Shown: piece after piece, positions 49,262-57,155 of the stretch
Numbering within the stretch: the stretch's first letter is position 1
Layout of the letters: the number at the start of each line of letters is the position of its first letter
Source of the DNA: Kitasatospora sp. MAA4
GTDB lineage: Bacteria; Actinomycetota; Actinomycetes; Streptomycetales; Streptomycetaceae
Reading direction: 5' to 3'
NCBI RefSeq assembly: GCF_029893355.1
Contig: NZ_JARZAI010000020.1
Coordinates: 81,997 to 145,996 of the forward strand
Length of the DNA: 64,000 bases
Notes under the pieces: generated by a model
Seen by the model: only the letters and a program-made list of their open reading frames with translations
What the model was told of the DNA's origin: nothing
The model's database searches: none
Program-made: the position numbers and the translations under genes

Positions 49262-49876
49262 TCATCCGACCAGTTCGGCGAACTGCCCGCTGGTGGCGTC
49301 GAGTTCGGCGACCGCGCCGGAGGCGATGTCGTAGACCCAGCCGTGCAGGGTCAGCTGCTCGCGGGCCAGCGCCCGGACCACCGAGGGGTGGGTGCGCAGA
49401 TTCGCCAGCTGGCTCAGGACGTTGTCGCGGATCAGGGCCGCGACCGTCTCGGCGCCGGCCGGGTGGCTCCCGGCGTCCGTCCGGGCCTTGGAGGCCTCGG
49501 CGTGGCGCAGCCAGTCGGCGACGGCCGGCAGTTCGGTGAGATCGCTGCCCGCCGCGAGAGCGGTCATCGCGCCGCAACCGGAGTGGCCGCAGACGATCAC
49601 GTCGGTGACGCCGAGCACGCCGACCGCGTACTCGATGCTGGCCGCGACACCGTCCGCGCCGGGGGCGTAGGGCGGGACGAGGTTGCCGGCGGTGCGGATG
49701 ACGAACAGCTCCCCCGGCTCGCGCTGGGTGATCAGCTCCGGGACGACCCTGGCGTCCGAGCAGCTGATGAACAGCGCCGGGGGCCGGTGGGTGGTCGCGA
49801 GCTGCGCGAAGAGCGCTGCGCGGGCGGGGTAGACGTCCCGCTGGAAGCGGTTGACTCCTGCGGCGAGCTCCTTCAT
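49262..49876 (-). CDS. cynT: Beta-type carbonic anhydrase of the cyanate operon
   Basis: A 204-residue protein. The zinc ligands lie in I-S-C-S-D-A-R (Cys, Asp-Arg dyad) and C-G-H-S-G-C-G-A (His and Cys). It interconverts CO2 and bicarbonate and prevents bicarbonate loss during cyanate breakdown. ATG 49876 follows an AAGGAGT at six bases. It is upstream of the cyanase with 56 bases between, and divergent from a LysR regulator. The symbol rests on the gene context. Confidence 0.92.
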   Translation of the reverse strand: MKELAAGVNRFQRDVYPARAALFAQLATTHRPPALFISCSDARVVPELITQREPGELFVIRTAGNLVPPYAPGADGVAASIEYAVGVLGVTDVIVCGHSGCGAMTALAAGSDLTELPAVADWLRHAEASKARTDAGSHPAGAETVAALIRDNVLSQLANLRTHPSVVRALAREQLTLHGWVYDIASGAVAELDATSGQFAELVG

Positions 49877-49939
49877 GGGGTGACTCCTTGTCCCGGCTCC
49901 TGGCCGATCGGGTCGATGGCTCAACCATGCATGAACTGG

Positions 49940-49993
49940 GCCTATAGCGTCCAAGTCGTGGAACGGATCGAACCCATCGATGCTGCCTATAGT
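49940..49993. promoter_or_regulatory. Paired GCCTATAG elements between cynT and the LysR gene
   Basis: GCCTATAG occurs at 49940-49947 and 49985-49992. Since CTATAG is a palindrome, each copy can supply a -10 box: TATAGG on the minus strand for cynT, and TATAGT (49988-49993) on the plus strand for the regulator. Direct repeats 45 bases apart would also suit a LysR tetramer. Confidence 0.45.
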
Positions 49994-50000
49994 GGAGGGC

Positions 50001-50879
50001 ATGGAACTGCGCCATCTCCGGTATCTGCTCGCCGTCGCCGAGCACGGCAACTTCACCCGCGCCGCCGAGGCGCTGCACGTCTCGCAGCCCACGCTGTCGC
50101 AGCAGGTCAAGCAGCTGGAGCGGTCGCTGCACGTCCAGCTGCTCGACCGCTCGGGCCGTACCGTGCGGCTGACCGACGCCGGCGAGGGGTTCGCGCGGTA
50201 CGCGCGGCGCGCGCTGCAGGACCTGGCGGCGGCCGAGCGCGCCGTACTGGACGTGCAGGACCTCTCCCAGGGCACCCTCCGACTGGCCATGACCCCGACC
50301 TTCACCGCCTACCTGATCGGACCACTGGTCGCGCAGTTCCACGAACAGTACCCCGGGATCACCCTGGAGATCAGTGAGTTGACGCAGGATCAGATCGATG
50401 CGGCACTGCTGGACGACCGGTTGGACCTGGGCATCGGCTTCGCCGGCTCGCAGCGGCCGGCCGTCGCGGGCACGCCGCTCTTCGTCGAGACGCTCGGCCT
50501 GGTCGTCGGCGCCGCCCACCCCTACGCGGGCCGCCGGGAGCCACTGCCGGTCGGCGACCTCGGCGACCAGCAACTCGCGCTGCTGAGCCGCGACTTCGCG
50601 ACCCGGCTGCACATCGACGGCTACCTCGCCGCGCACCGGGTCCGGCCGCGGATCGCCGTCGAGGCGGACTCGATCAGCGCGCTCGTGGAGATCGTCAGCC
50701 GCAGCACGCTGGCCACCGTGCTGCCGGAGGCCATCGCCCGCGAGCAGCCGCGCCTGCACCCCGTCGCCGTCGAACCCGCGCCGCCCGCCCGGACGGTCGT
50801 GCTGCTGCACCGCGACGCCGCCTACCGCAGCGCCGCGGGCCGTGCGTTCACCGAACTGGCGACGGGCTGGGCGCAGTAG
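50001..50879 (+). CDS. cynR: LysR-family regulator of the cyanate genes (CynR-like)
   Basis: A 292-residue LysR-type protein. The N-terminal helix-turn-helix (L-R-H-L-R-Y-L-L-A-V-A-E-H-G-N-F-T-R-A-A-E) is followed by S-Q-P-T-L-S-Q-Q-V-K-Q-L-E. The effector domain begins L-R-L-A-M-T-P-T-F-T-A-Y. Gene order and divergence from cynT-cynS match the cyn regulon, where CynR activates in response to cyanate. ATG 50001 lies eight bases after TATAGT 49988-49993, a short or leaderless start. Confidence 0.88.
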   Translation: MELRHLRYLLAVAEHGNFTRAAEALHVSQPTLSQQVKQLERSLHVQLLDRSGRTVRLTDAGEGFARYARRALQDLAAAERAVLDVQDLSQGTLRLAMTPTFTAYLIGPLVAQFHEQYPGITLEISELTQDQIDAALLDDRLDLGIGFAGSQRPAVAGTPLFVETLGLVVGAAHPYAGRREPLPVGDLGDQQLALLSRDFATRLHIDGYLAAHRVRPRIAVEADSISALVEIVSRSTLATVLPEAIAREQPRLHPVAVEPAPPARTVVLLHRDAAYRSAAGRAFTELATGWAQ

Positions 50880-50884
50880 CCAGG

Positions 50885-51328
50885 TCAGCCGAAGGAGGCA
50901 CGCACCGGTTCGTCGACCCGGCCGACGGACTCCTGCTGGAAGGAGCTGTCGTACTGCCGGCGGATCGCCTCGATGCTGGTGTCGGCGGCGGCGGCCGTCC
51001 CCCGCGGGTAGACGAGCACCACCTGGTACGAGCGCTCCCGCTCGATCACGCCGAACCGGTCGCGGTACTGGCCGCGCCCCTCCTGGACGGTCAACCCGTC
51101 CGGGAACTGCGGGGTGACCTGGTTGTCCAGGAAGGCCTGGAACTCCTGGTCGGTGACCGCCGGGCCGCCGCCGGGCCGGTCGGTGCCGAAGTACAACTCG
51201 GTGCGGGTGTAGGCGTCGCGCGGCGCGTCGGGCCGGTCGGCGGTGGCGGCGAAGGCGGGCACCAGCACAGCGCCGCAGGCCAGCAGGGAGCAGCCGGTCA
51301 GCAACCCGATCCGGGTCTTGTTGTCCAT
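50885..51328 (-). CDS. Secreted DUF3574-like protein
   Basis: A 147-residue precursor with a hydrophobic signal (I-G-L-L-T-G-C-S-L-L-A-C-G-A-V-L-V-P-A-F-A) that includes two Cys; a lipobox is not clear. The mature part matches DUF3574: T-R-T-E-L-Y-F-G-T-D-R, V-T-D-Q-E-F-Q-A-F-L-D-N-Q-V-T-P-Q-F-P-D-G-L-T-V and I-E-R-E-R-S-Y-Q-V-V-L-V-Y. Function unknown. It lies seven bases downstream of the reductase gene and is probably its operon partner. Confidence 0.82.
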   Translation of the reverse strand: MDNKTRIGLLTGCSLLACGAVLVPAFAATADRPDAPRDAYTRTELYFGTDRPGGGPAVTDQEFQAFLDNQVTPQFPDGLTVQEGRGQYRDRFGVIERERSYQVVLVYPRGTAAAADTSIEAIRRQYDSSFQQESVGRVDEPVRASFG

Positions 51329-51335
51329 GTCCGGC

Positions 51336-52397
51336 TCAACTGTCGAAGCCGTCCCGAGGGCACGGGCCGCCGCCCAGCTCGACCGACAGGTGCGGGCTCA
51401 GCGCCCGGAGGAAGTCCGCCGCGTCGAACATCGCGCCGGCCGACGCCACGCCCGTGGTGCGGGTCTCCCCGGCCAGGATCCGCCGGACGGCCTCCACCGC
51501 CAGGGGCGCGGTGATCGCGTAGATGTCCTGGCCACGGGCAGTGGCACGTCGCTCGACGCCGCCCGCGCGGACCAGCACGTCCACCACGAACGTCTGGTCC
51601 GACCGGCCCAGGGCGTCGACGGGCTCCGGCGCCGGCGTGTCCTCGCTGGCCAGCTCCCGCGCGGCCTCGACGCTCATGTAGGTGCGGACTTCCGGCACGG
51701 CCAGGTGGCTGGGCACGGTGACGACGTCGGCCATGGTGAACTCCGCGACCACCCTGCGCCGGCCCAGCGGCTCCGGAAAGGACCAGTCCTGCTCCGACAC
51801 CCCGTCGTCGTGGTACTGCAGCGCGCCGTCCGTGAACCGCACCCGCCGGCCCGCGCGGCGCTGCTGGGACACCTGGCCCGCCACCCGGGTGCCCGCGGTG
51901 GGCTGCCAGCCGCTCAACCCGTACGCGACGTGCGCCTCGTCCGCGGCGGTCGTTTCCCCCATCGCCGCGGTCACCAGCAGGTCGCCCAGCCCGCCGTAGA
52001 AGGCCATCGCGGGCACCACGGATGTGCCCGCCTCTCGGGCCGCCTCCGCGTGGTCGGCGAACATCGAGACGTTCGCCTCGATCTCCGCCGCGACGTCGAC
52101 GTACGGGATCCCCGCGCGCAGGGCCGCCTCGACCACCGGGCCCGCCGTCACCGCGAACGGCCCGGCGCAGTTGACGACGGCCGCCGCGCCGGCCAGAGCC
52201 CGGTCCAGCGAAGCCGGGTCGTCCACGGTGGCCGGCCGCACCTGCACGTCTCCCCGTTCGGCGGCCAGCGCCGCCAGTTGAGCTGCGTCGCGGCCCGAGA
52301 CGATGGTGGTGAAGCCGCGCCGTCGCAGTTCCGCGACGACGAATCGGCCGGTGTGCCCGGTCGCGCCGTAGACCACTACTGCAGCTGCTGTGCTCAT
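51336..52397 (-). CDS. Saccharopine-dehydrogenase-like NAD(P)-binding reductase
   Basis: A 353-residue protein. It begins with the Rossmann motif V-V-V-Y-G-A-T-G-H-T-G-R-F-V and continues with V-V-N-C-A-G-P-F as in the trans-acting enoyl-reductase/saccharopine-dehydrogenase-like group of actinobacteria. Y-V-D-V-A-A-E is also conserved there. The substrate is unknown. An AGGGAA precedes the ATG. It is divergent from an AraC/GlxA regulator, 95 bases apart, which probably controls it. Confidence 0.85.
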   Translation of the reverse strand: MSTAAAVVVYGATGHTGRFVVAELRRRGFTTIVSGRDAAQLAALAAERGDVQVRPATVDDPASLDRALAGAAAVVNCAGPFAVTAGPVVEAALRAGIPYVDVAAEIEANVSMFADHAEAAREAGTSVVPAMAFYGGLGDLLVTAAMGETTAADEAHVAYGLSGWQPTAGTRVAGQVSQQRRAGRRVRFTDGALQYHDDGVSEQDWSFPEPLGRRRVVAEFTMADVVTVPSHLAVPEVRTYMSVEAARELASEDTPAPEPVDALGRSDQTFVVDVLVRAGGVERRATARGQDIYAITAPLAVEAVRRILAGETRTTGVASAGAMFDAADFLRALSPHLSVELGGGPCPRDGFDS

Positions 52398-52492
52398 GGT
52401 TCCCTGCTCTCCGTGTTGGTGGTGCCCAGTCTGGCCGCAGGCGGGACCCGAGCGCGATGGTCCGGAACGACGTCATCCGTACACTTTCGGAC

Positions 52493-53452
52493 ATGCCCAC
52501 TGTCGCCCTGCTGACCGCCGGTCACCTGCTGCACTTCGAACTGGGGGTGGCCTACGAGATCTTCGGCAATCCGCCGCGCGAAGCCACGGCGGGCTGGTAC
52601 GACGTCCTGCTCTGCGGGCCCGGGCCGGTGCAGGTCGGCCCGTTCGCGGTCGAGCCGGACCACGGGCTGGAGCGCCTGGTCGGCGCCGACACCGTGATCG
52701 TTCCGGCGTGCGCGGACATCGACGTTCCGCCGCCGGCGGAGGTGGTCGAAGCCGTGCGCGCGGCCCACGAGTCGGGGGCCCGGGTCGCCTCGCTCTGCAC
52801 CGGCGCCTTCGTACTCGGCGCCGCGGGCCTGCTGGACGGTCGACGGGCCACCACCCACTGGGCGCATGCGGCGGAGCTGAGTGCACGCCATCCGCTGGCC
52901 GAGGTCGACCCGGACGTGCTCTACACGGACAACGGCAGCGTGCTCACCTCTGCCGGCAAGGCCGCCGCCGTGGATCTCTGCCTGCACCTGATCCACCTCG
53001 ACCACGGCGCCGCCATCGCCAACTCCGTCGCCCGGCGCCTCGTCATGCCGTTGCACCGGCCCGGCGGTCAGGCCCAGTTCGTGGCCACACCGGTGCAGGC
53101 CAGGGGCGACCACGCGCTCTCCCAGCTACTCGCCTGGGCCCAGCAGCGGCTGGACCAGCCGCTGACGGTGACCGACCTGGCCCGGCGGGCGAACACCAGC
53201 CCGCGCCATCTCGGACGGCAGTTCCGGTCGGTGATCGGGCAGACGCCGCTCCAGTGGTTGCTGACCCAGCGCGTGCGCCGCGCCCAGGAGTTGCTGGAGA
53301 CCACCGACGAGAGCGTCGAGGCGGTGGCCCACGCCACCGGCATGGGCACCGCCACCACGCTTCGGCGCCAGTTCAAACGGGTCGTCGGAGTCCCCCCGGA
53401 CAGCTACCGCCGCTCTTTCCGCAGCTCGGAGCCGGCAACGAGCAGGCGGTAG
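52493..53452 (+). CDS. AraC-family regulator with GlxA/DJ-1-like sensor domain
   Basis: A 319-residue protein. The N-terminal DJ-1/PfpI-like domain (F-E-L-G-V-A-Y-E-I-F, then S-L-C-T-G-A-F-V-L-G with the nucleophile-elbow Cys) is followed by an AraC DNA-binding domain with two helix-turn-helix parts (T-V-T-D-L-A-R-R-A-N-T-S-P-R-H-L-G-R-Q-F and V-E-A-V-A-H-A-T-G-M-G-T). GlxA-type regulators respond to small metabolites. ATG 52493 gives the family start P-T-V-A-L-L-T. It is divergent from the reductase gene and ends 13 bases from the interrupted SRPBCC gene. Confidence 0.92.
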   Translation: MPTVALLTAGHLLHFELGVAYEIFGNPPREATAGWYDVLLCGPGPVQVGPFAVEPDHGLERLVGADTVIVPACADIDVPPPAEVVEAVRAAHESGARVASLCTGAFVLGAAGLLDGRRATTHWAHAAELSARHPLAEVDPDVLYTDNGSVLTSAGKAAAVDLCLHLIHLDHGAAIANSVARRLVMPLHRPGGQAQFVATPVQARGDHALSQLLAWAQQRLDQPLTVTDLARRANTSPRHLGRQFRSVIGQTPLQWLLTQRVRRAQELLETTDESVEAVAHATGMGTATTLRRQFKRVVGVPPDSYRRSFRSSEPATSRR

Positions 53453-53999
53453 CCTCGCGTTCGGCTACTGCGCGAGCGTCTTGCCGGTCTCCAGCAGGGA
53501 CTTGAGGTCGCTGAGGATCCAACTCCAGCCACCGCCGCCGCCGGTGCCCGCGTCCTCGCCCGCGCCGCTGACCATCGCCGCCAACTTCGGCGCGCCGGTG
53601 AGCTCGTGGACGACGGTGAGCCGAGTGGCACCACCCGCCGGCGTGATGTCGTAGCTGAGGCGGGTGAAGCCCTCGGCGGCCGCCTCGGGGTCCATCAGCA
53701 TGCGCCAGAGCAGGACGAGCCTGCGGGGCGGGTCGGCCTCGACGACCTCGCCGTCGATGATCGTGTCGGGGATCTCGAAGCCCTGCTCGGCGCCCGACGC
53801 CTTCATCGACTCGCTCGGCCGGGTCCGGAAGGTGGCACCCGGGCGCAGATCGTAGTCGGTGAGGCCGCCGTAGCCGTACCTGTCCGTCCACTCGGGTTCG
53901 GTGATCGCGGCCCAGACCTGCTCGGGGGTACGGAACTGCTTGATGTCGATGACGATTGAGTGAGTATTAGGTCGTTCTGCCTAGCGTACGATTTAGATC

Positions 54000-54577
54000 G
54001 TGAATCTGACGGAGTGGGCGAAAGCGCAGGGTGTGCACCCGCAGACCGCGTATCGCTGGTTCCGTGAGGGAACGTTGCCGGTACCGGCTGAGCGTGTCGG
54101 ACCGCGCATGATCCTGGTGAATGTGGAGGCATACTCGTCACCAGCTGCAACGGGTGGCGTGGGTTTGTATGCCCGCGTGTCGTCTCATGATCAGAAGGAT
54201 GATCTGGCGCGGCAGACCGCCCGGCTTTCCCAGTGGGCGGGCCTGGCCGGTCACCGGGTGGTGCGGATCGAGTCGGAGATCGGCTCGGGCATGAACGGTG
54301 GCCGGTCGAAGGCCAAGCGGCTGCTCGCCGATCCGGACGTGACCTCGATCGTGGTCGAGCACAAGGACCGTCTGGGTCGGTGAACGTCGAGCTGATCGAA
54401 GCCGCGTTGTCCGCGACGGGGCGTCGTCTGGTCGTGCTGGATGACGGCGAGGTGGAAGACGATCTGGTACGGGACATGGTCGAGATACTGACCTCGTTCT
54501 GCGCACGTCTGTACGGCCGCCGGTCGGCGAAGAACCGTGCCCGGAAGGCATTTGAAGCGGCTGCCGCCGGTGAGTGA
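54000..54577 (+). pseudogene. tnpA: IS607-type serine recombinase (TnpA), split by a one-base frameshift
   Basis: The first part (GTG 54000 to TGA 54381-54383, 127 residues) has a MerR-like helix-turn-helix (L-T-E-W-A-K-A-Q-G-V-H-P-Q-T-A-Y-R-W-F) and the resolvase start L-Y-A-R-V-S-S-H-D-Q with the nucleophile Ser. The frame breaks after V-E-H-K-D-R-L-G-R. The next frame continues the family sequence from GTG 54380 (N-V-E-L-I-E-A-A-L-S-A, then V-R-D-M-V-E-I-L-T-S-F-C-A-R-L-Y-G-R-R-S-A) to TGA 54575-54577. One missing base in the sequence expected as ATGAAC explains it. The stop and the new GTG overlap (GTGA), so coupled translation of two pieces is also possible. Confidence 0.85.
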
Positions 54578-56216
54578 TCCCCGTAAGCCGCTGCGGCAGA
54601 TCGCCCGTCCGTTCGTGGCGGACGGCCCGTCGGGAGTGTCGGTACGTGACCGTCTCAAGGGCCTGACACCGCAGGACGAGAAGGTGTTGCGTCTGGTCGG
54701 CGCGCACATGGGTTCGCTGGCATCGCGGGATCTCAAAACCCGGTGCTCGGACGGTCTGGATCACTCGACGGACACGTGGGCGGCGCGCAAGCGTGGACTG
54801 ACGGCGGTGTCGTCGTCCCGCTGGGCCGGGTCGGTCGCCTCCGCGACACACGACCAGTGGGGCCTGTCCCGGCGTGCGCAGTTCGCACACCTGCAGAGTC
54901 TGGACGCCGGGATCAGGACCATCCGGCATCGACTGTCTCTGCCGGTCGGGGAGAAGGGATCGAAGAAGGCCCCCGGTGGTTACCGGTCCCGGCACGAGTG
55001 GTTCCACAAGTCCCGTCGGCTCAACATCCTGGAAGCCCGGCGCGCCCAGGTGGCCGCTGATCGTGAGACGGGCCGGGTGCGGGTGGTGCGCGGGGGCCGC
55101 AAGAGGGCCAACACCCGCCACAACCTGGACGCCGCGCACCTGACCCTGCACCAGTGGCGGCAACGATGGGAGGCCTCCCGATGGTTCCTGACCGCCGACG
55201 GGGAGTCCGGTAAGCGGTTCGGGAACGAGACGATCCGGGTCACCCCGGACGGTGAGGTGTCGATCAAGCTCCCCGCCCCGCTCGCTCAGTTCGCAAACGC
55301 CAGCAACGGTCGGTACGCGCTGGCCGCCCGCCTCTCCTTCCCCCACCGGGGGCAGGAGTGGGCCGACCGCGTCTGGGCGAACCGGGCTGTTGCGTACCGC
55401 ATCCACCTCGACGTGGAACGCAACCGCTGGTACCTGGACGCGTCCTGGACCCGCAAAGACCTACCCGTCGTCCCGCTGGACGCGCTCCGCACCGATGGCG
55501 TGGTCGGCGTGGACATGAACGCCGACCACCTGGCTGCCTGGCACCTGGATCAGTACGGCAACCCCGTCGGCGAACCCCGCCGCATCGACTACGACCTCAC
55601 CGGATCGGCCGGTCACCGAGACGCGCAGCTCCGCCACGCGATCACCCGCCTCCTCCACTGGGCCAGCAGCACGGGCGTGCAAGCGGTAGCAGTGGAAGAC
55701 CTCGACTTCACCGACTCCAAGACCCGCGAGAAGCACGGCCGCAAGAAGCGCTTCCGGCAGCTGATCTCCGGCATCCCCACCGGGAAGCTCCAGGCCCGGC
55801 TGCTGTCGATGGCCGCCGAGCAGAACATCGTGGTGATCGCAGTCGATCCCGCGTACACCAGCATGTGGGGCGCACAGCACTGGCAGAAGCCCCTCACCAC
55901 CAAGACCCGTGCCACCAGCCGCCACCAGGCGGCAGCCGTGGCTATTGGACGACGCGCCCTCGGACACCCGATCCGGCGACGGACGGCACCGCCCCGCCAG
56001 CACCAGAGTGATGCCGGCGGGCATCGGACCACCCAGGCCGGACCAGATGACCGAGGACGCGAGGAAACCCGTCGCCCCGTCACGGAGCGTGCACACGATG
56101 CACGCCGCCGGACAGGGATCACTCAAGGAACACGGGCGACCAGCGCACCCAAAACCGTTCGGGATGCGCGCAGCGATCAGGGCTGGGTCCAAGACTCACT
56201 CCTGCTCACTGAATAG
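54570..56216 (+). CDS. tnpB: TnpB RNA-guided nuclease of the IS607-family element
   Basis: A 548-residue protein starting at GTG 54570, overlapping the tnpA end by eight bases. RuvC-like residues are visible: Asp315 in V-G-V-D-M-N-A-D, Glu376 in A-V-E-D-L-D-F, and D-P-A-Y-T-S (Asp426) in the second half. The final Asp usual in TnpB is replaced by S-R-H-Q-A-A-A-V-A-I-G-R-R, as in several actinobacterial IS607 TnpBs. A zinc ribbon with paired Cys is not evident. TnpB proteins use an RNA from the right end of the element to cut target DNA and favour retention of the element. The last 90 residues are Arg/Thr-rich and may simply overlie that RNA. Confidence 0.87.
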   Translation: MSDPRKPLRQIARPFVADGPSGVSVRDRLKGLTPQDEKVLRLVGAHMGSLASRDLKTRCSDGLDHSTDTWAARKRGLTAVSSSRWAGSVASATHDQWGLSRRAQFAHLQSLDAGIRTIRHRLSLPVGEKGSKKAPGGYRSRHEWFHKSRRLNILEARRAQVAADRETGRVRVVRGGRKRANTRHNLDAAHLTLHQWRQRWEASRWFLTADGESGKRFGNETIRVTPDGEVSIKLPAPLAQFANASNGRYALAARLSFPHRGQEWADRVWANRAVAYRIHLDVERNRWYLDASWTRKDLPVVPLDALRTDGVVGVDMNADHLAAWHLDQYGNPVGEPRRIDYDLTGSAGHRDAQLRHAITRLLHWASSTGVQAVAVEDLDFTDSKTREKHGRKKRFRQLISGIPTGKLQARLLSMAAEQNIVVIAVDPAYTSMWGAQHWQKPLTTKTRATSRHQAAAVAIGRRALGHPIRRRTAPPRQHQSDAGGHRTTQAGPDDRGREETRRPVTERAHDARRRTGITQGTRATSAPKTVRDARSDQGWVQDSLLLTE

Positions 56217-56222
56217 GAACGG
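55990..56222 (+). ncRNA. Predicted right-end guide RNA (omega/reRNA) of TnpB
   Basis: In TnpB elements the guide RNA overlaps the 3' end of tnpB and finishes at the right end. Here tnpB stops four bases before the boundary, so the RNA would be read from about 55990 to 56222. Its guide would begin at the flanking base 56223, inside the host SRPBCC gene. This is inferred from family organisation; no specific fold was computed. Confidence 0.35.
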
Positions 56223-56276
56223 TCGCCTTGATGTAGACCCGGTAGACCTGCGTGGTCTCCGGGCTCTGCTTGCCGG

Positions 56277-56600
56277 TCATGGTTCCTTCTCCAGCTCTGC
56301 CTTGAGCGCTGCGAGCGCCGAGACGTGGCGCTCGGTGTACTTGTCGATCCACCGGTCGTGGATCAGCCGGATCGGCACCGGGTTGAGGAAGTGGAGCTTC
56401 TCCCGGCCGGACTTGCGCGGGACCACCAGGCCCGCGTCCTCGAGCACGCGCAGGTGCTTCATGACGCCGAAGCGCGTCATGTCCAGCTCGGACTCCAGCT
56501 CGGTGAGCGTGCGGCCGTCCCGTGCGAACAGCAGGTCGAGCAGGAAGCGACGGGTCGGGTCGGCCAGCGCCTTGAACACCCGGTCCTCGTCGTCAGTCAT
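56277..56600 (-). CDS. ArsR-family winged-helix regulator
   Basis: A 107-residue ArsR/SmtB protein from ATG 56600. The DNA-binding helix-turn-helix reads L-T-E-L-E-S-E-L-D-M-T-R-F-G-V-M-K-H-L-R-V-L-E, followed by the wing (R-K-S-G-R-E-K-L-H-F-L-N). There is no metal-binding Cys pair, so it belongs to the SRPBCC-associated, non-metal group. The start is preceded by GGAG at two to three bases; a TTG at 56621 is rejected. It overlaps the interrupted SRPBCC gene (ATGA). A perfect palindrome lies just upstream. Confidence 0.92.
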   Translation of the reverse strand: MTDDEDRVFKALADPTRRFLLDLLFARDGRTLTELESELDMTRFGVMKHLRVLEDAGLVVPRKSGREKLHFLNPVPIRLIHDRWIDKYTERHVSALAALKAELEKEP

Positions 56601-56613
56601 GACTCCAGAATAG

Positions 56614-56629
56614 GTGACCAAAAGGTCAC
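56614..56629. promoter_or_regulatory. Candidate ArsR operator
   Basis: GTGACC (56614-56619), AAAA, GGTCAC (56624-56629) form a perfect 16-base palindrome 14 bases before the ArsR start. It lies between that start and the stop of the upstream DinB gene (56640), as expected for autoregulation. Confidence 0.65.
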
Positions 56630-56639
56630 ATGTCCAGGG

Positions 56640-57149
56640 CTACTGGCGGCGGAGTGCGCCGCGGACGAAGGCGGCCTGGCCGGCGTGCTGGAGGTCGTCG
56701 GCCAGCACGCTCACCAGGCGCACGCCCAGCGTCACGTGCGGGGTCCAGCGCTCGTCCACCACGCGGTTGAGCGCAGCGCCGTTGAGCCCGCTCAGGAAGT
56801 CGAGGGTGGACGCGTGGACAGCGTCGTAGTAGCCGGTGAGCAGCTTCGGGGAGCCCACCCGGACGGCGGCGACCTCCGCCGGGCTGTGGCCGTACCCGGT
56901 CGCGTCGACGGGCAGCGGCAGCGCGAAGCGGTCGGCCCAACCCTGTGCCGTCCAGATCTGCTCGGTGCCCGCGACGTCGGCGATGTGGTCGTCCTGAATC
57001 CGGGCCAGGTGCCAGATCAGCCAGCCGATCGAGTTGGCCCCCTCATCCGGGCGCGCCGCCAGCTCCTCGGCGCTCAGACCGCGCACCGCGGCGTGCACGG
57101 CCTCCCGGACCCGGCCGAAGGCGTCGGTCAGCAGCTCTGCGCAGTTCAT
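56640..57149 (-). CDS. DinB-superfamily protein (probable mycothiol-dependent enzyme)
   Basis: A 169-residue four-helix-bundle protein of the DinB/DUF664 type. The metal-binding His residues fit I-G-W-L-I-W-H-L-A-R-I-Q-D-D-H and V-L-A-D-D-L-Q-H-A-G-Q-A-A-F. In actinomycetes these proteins often act as mycothiol- or bacillithiol-dependent S-transferases. The substrate is unknown. It lies upstream of the ArsR gene on the same strand; DinB, ArsR and SRPBCC genes commonly cluster in these bacteria. Confidence 0.88.
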   Translation of the reverse strand: MNCAELLTDAFGRVREAVHAAVRGLSAEELAARPDEGANSIGWLIWHLARIQDDHIADVAGTEQIWTAQGWADRFALPLPVDATGYGHSPAEVAAVRVGSPKLLTGYYDAVHASTLDFLSGLNGAALNRVVDERWTPHVTLGVRLVSVLADDLQHAGQAAFVRGALRRQ

Positions 57150-57155
57150 CGCGGG

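Larger units (their letters stand above)
53929..56222 (+). mobile_element. IS607-family insertion element (2294 bp) with tnpA and tnpB
   Basis: The left boundary follows GG 53927-53928, and the right end is GG 56221-56222, matching IS607 insertion at GG without target duplication. There are no terminal inverted repeats, but GAGTGAG at 53958-53964 and CTCACTC at 56195-56201 are inverted copies near the two ends. It encodes a serine recombinase in two frames and a TnpB. The boundaries are supported by the host gene: excision rebuilds its frame and its P-E-Q-V-W motif. Confidence 0.88.
53465..56280 (-). pseudogene. SRPBCC (AHSA1-like) gene interrupted by an IS607-family element
   Basis: The minus-strand gene starts at ATG 56280 (T-G-K-Q-S-P-E-T-T-Q-V-Y-R-V-Y-I-K-A) and is cut at 56223. 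It resumes at 53928 (P-E-Q-V-W-A-A-I-T-E-P-E-W-T-D-R-Y-G-Y-G-G) and ends at 53465. The 58 bases and 464 bases together equal 174 codons, so removing 53929-56222 restores a 173-residue AHSA1/START-like protein with no frame change. Its start overlaps the ArsR stop (ATGA), the standard ArsR-SRPBCC operon seen in actinomycetes. In its present state the N-terminal piece reads into a stop within the element, and the C-terminal piece has no proper start except ATG 53806. Confidence 0.9.

Noticed and set aside
53806..53806. ATG 53806 as the true start of a shorter SRPBCC protein
   Set aside because: The frame upstream, to 53928, encodes conserved SRPBCC sequence (Q-V-W-A-A-I-T-E-P-E-W). The gene is better explained as interrupted.
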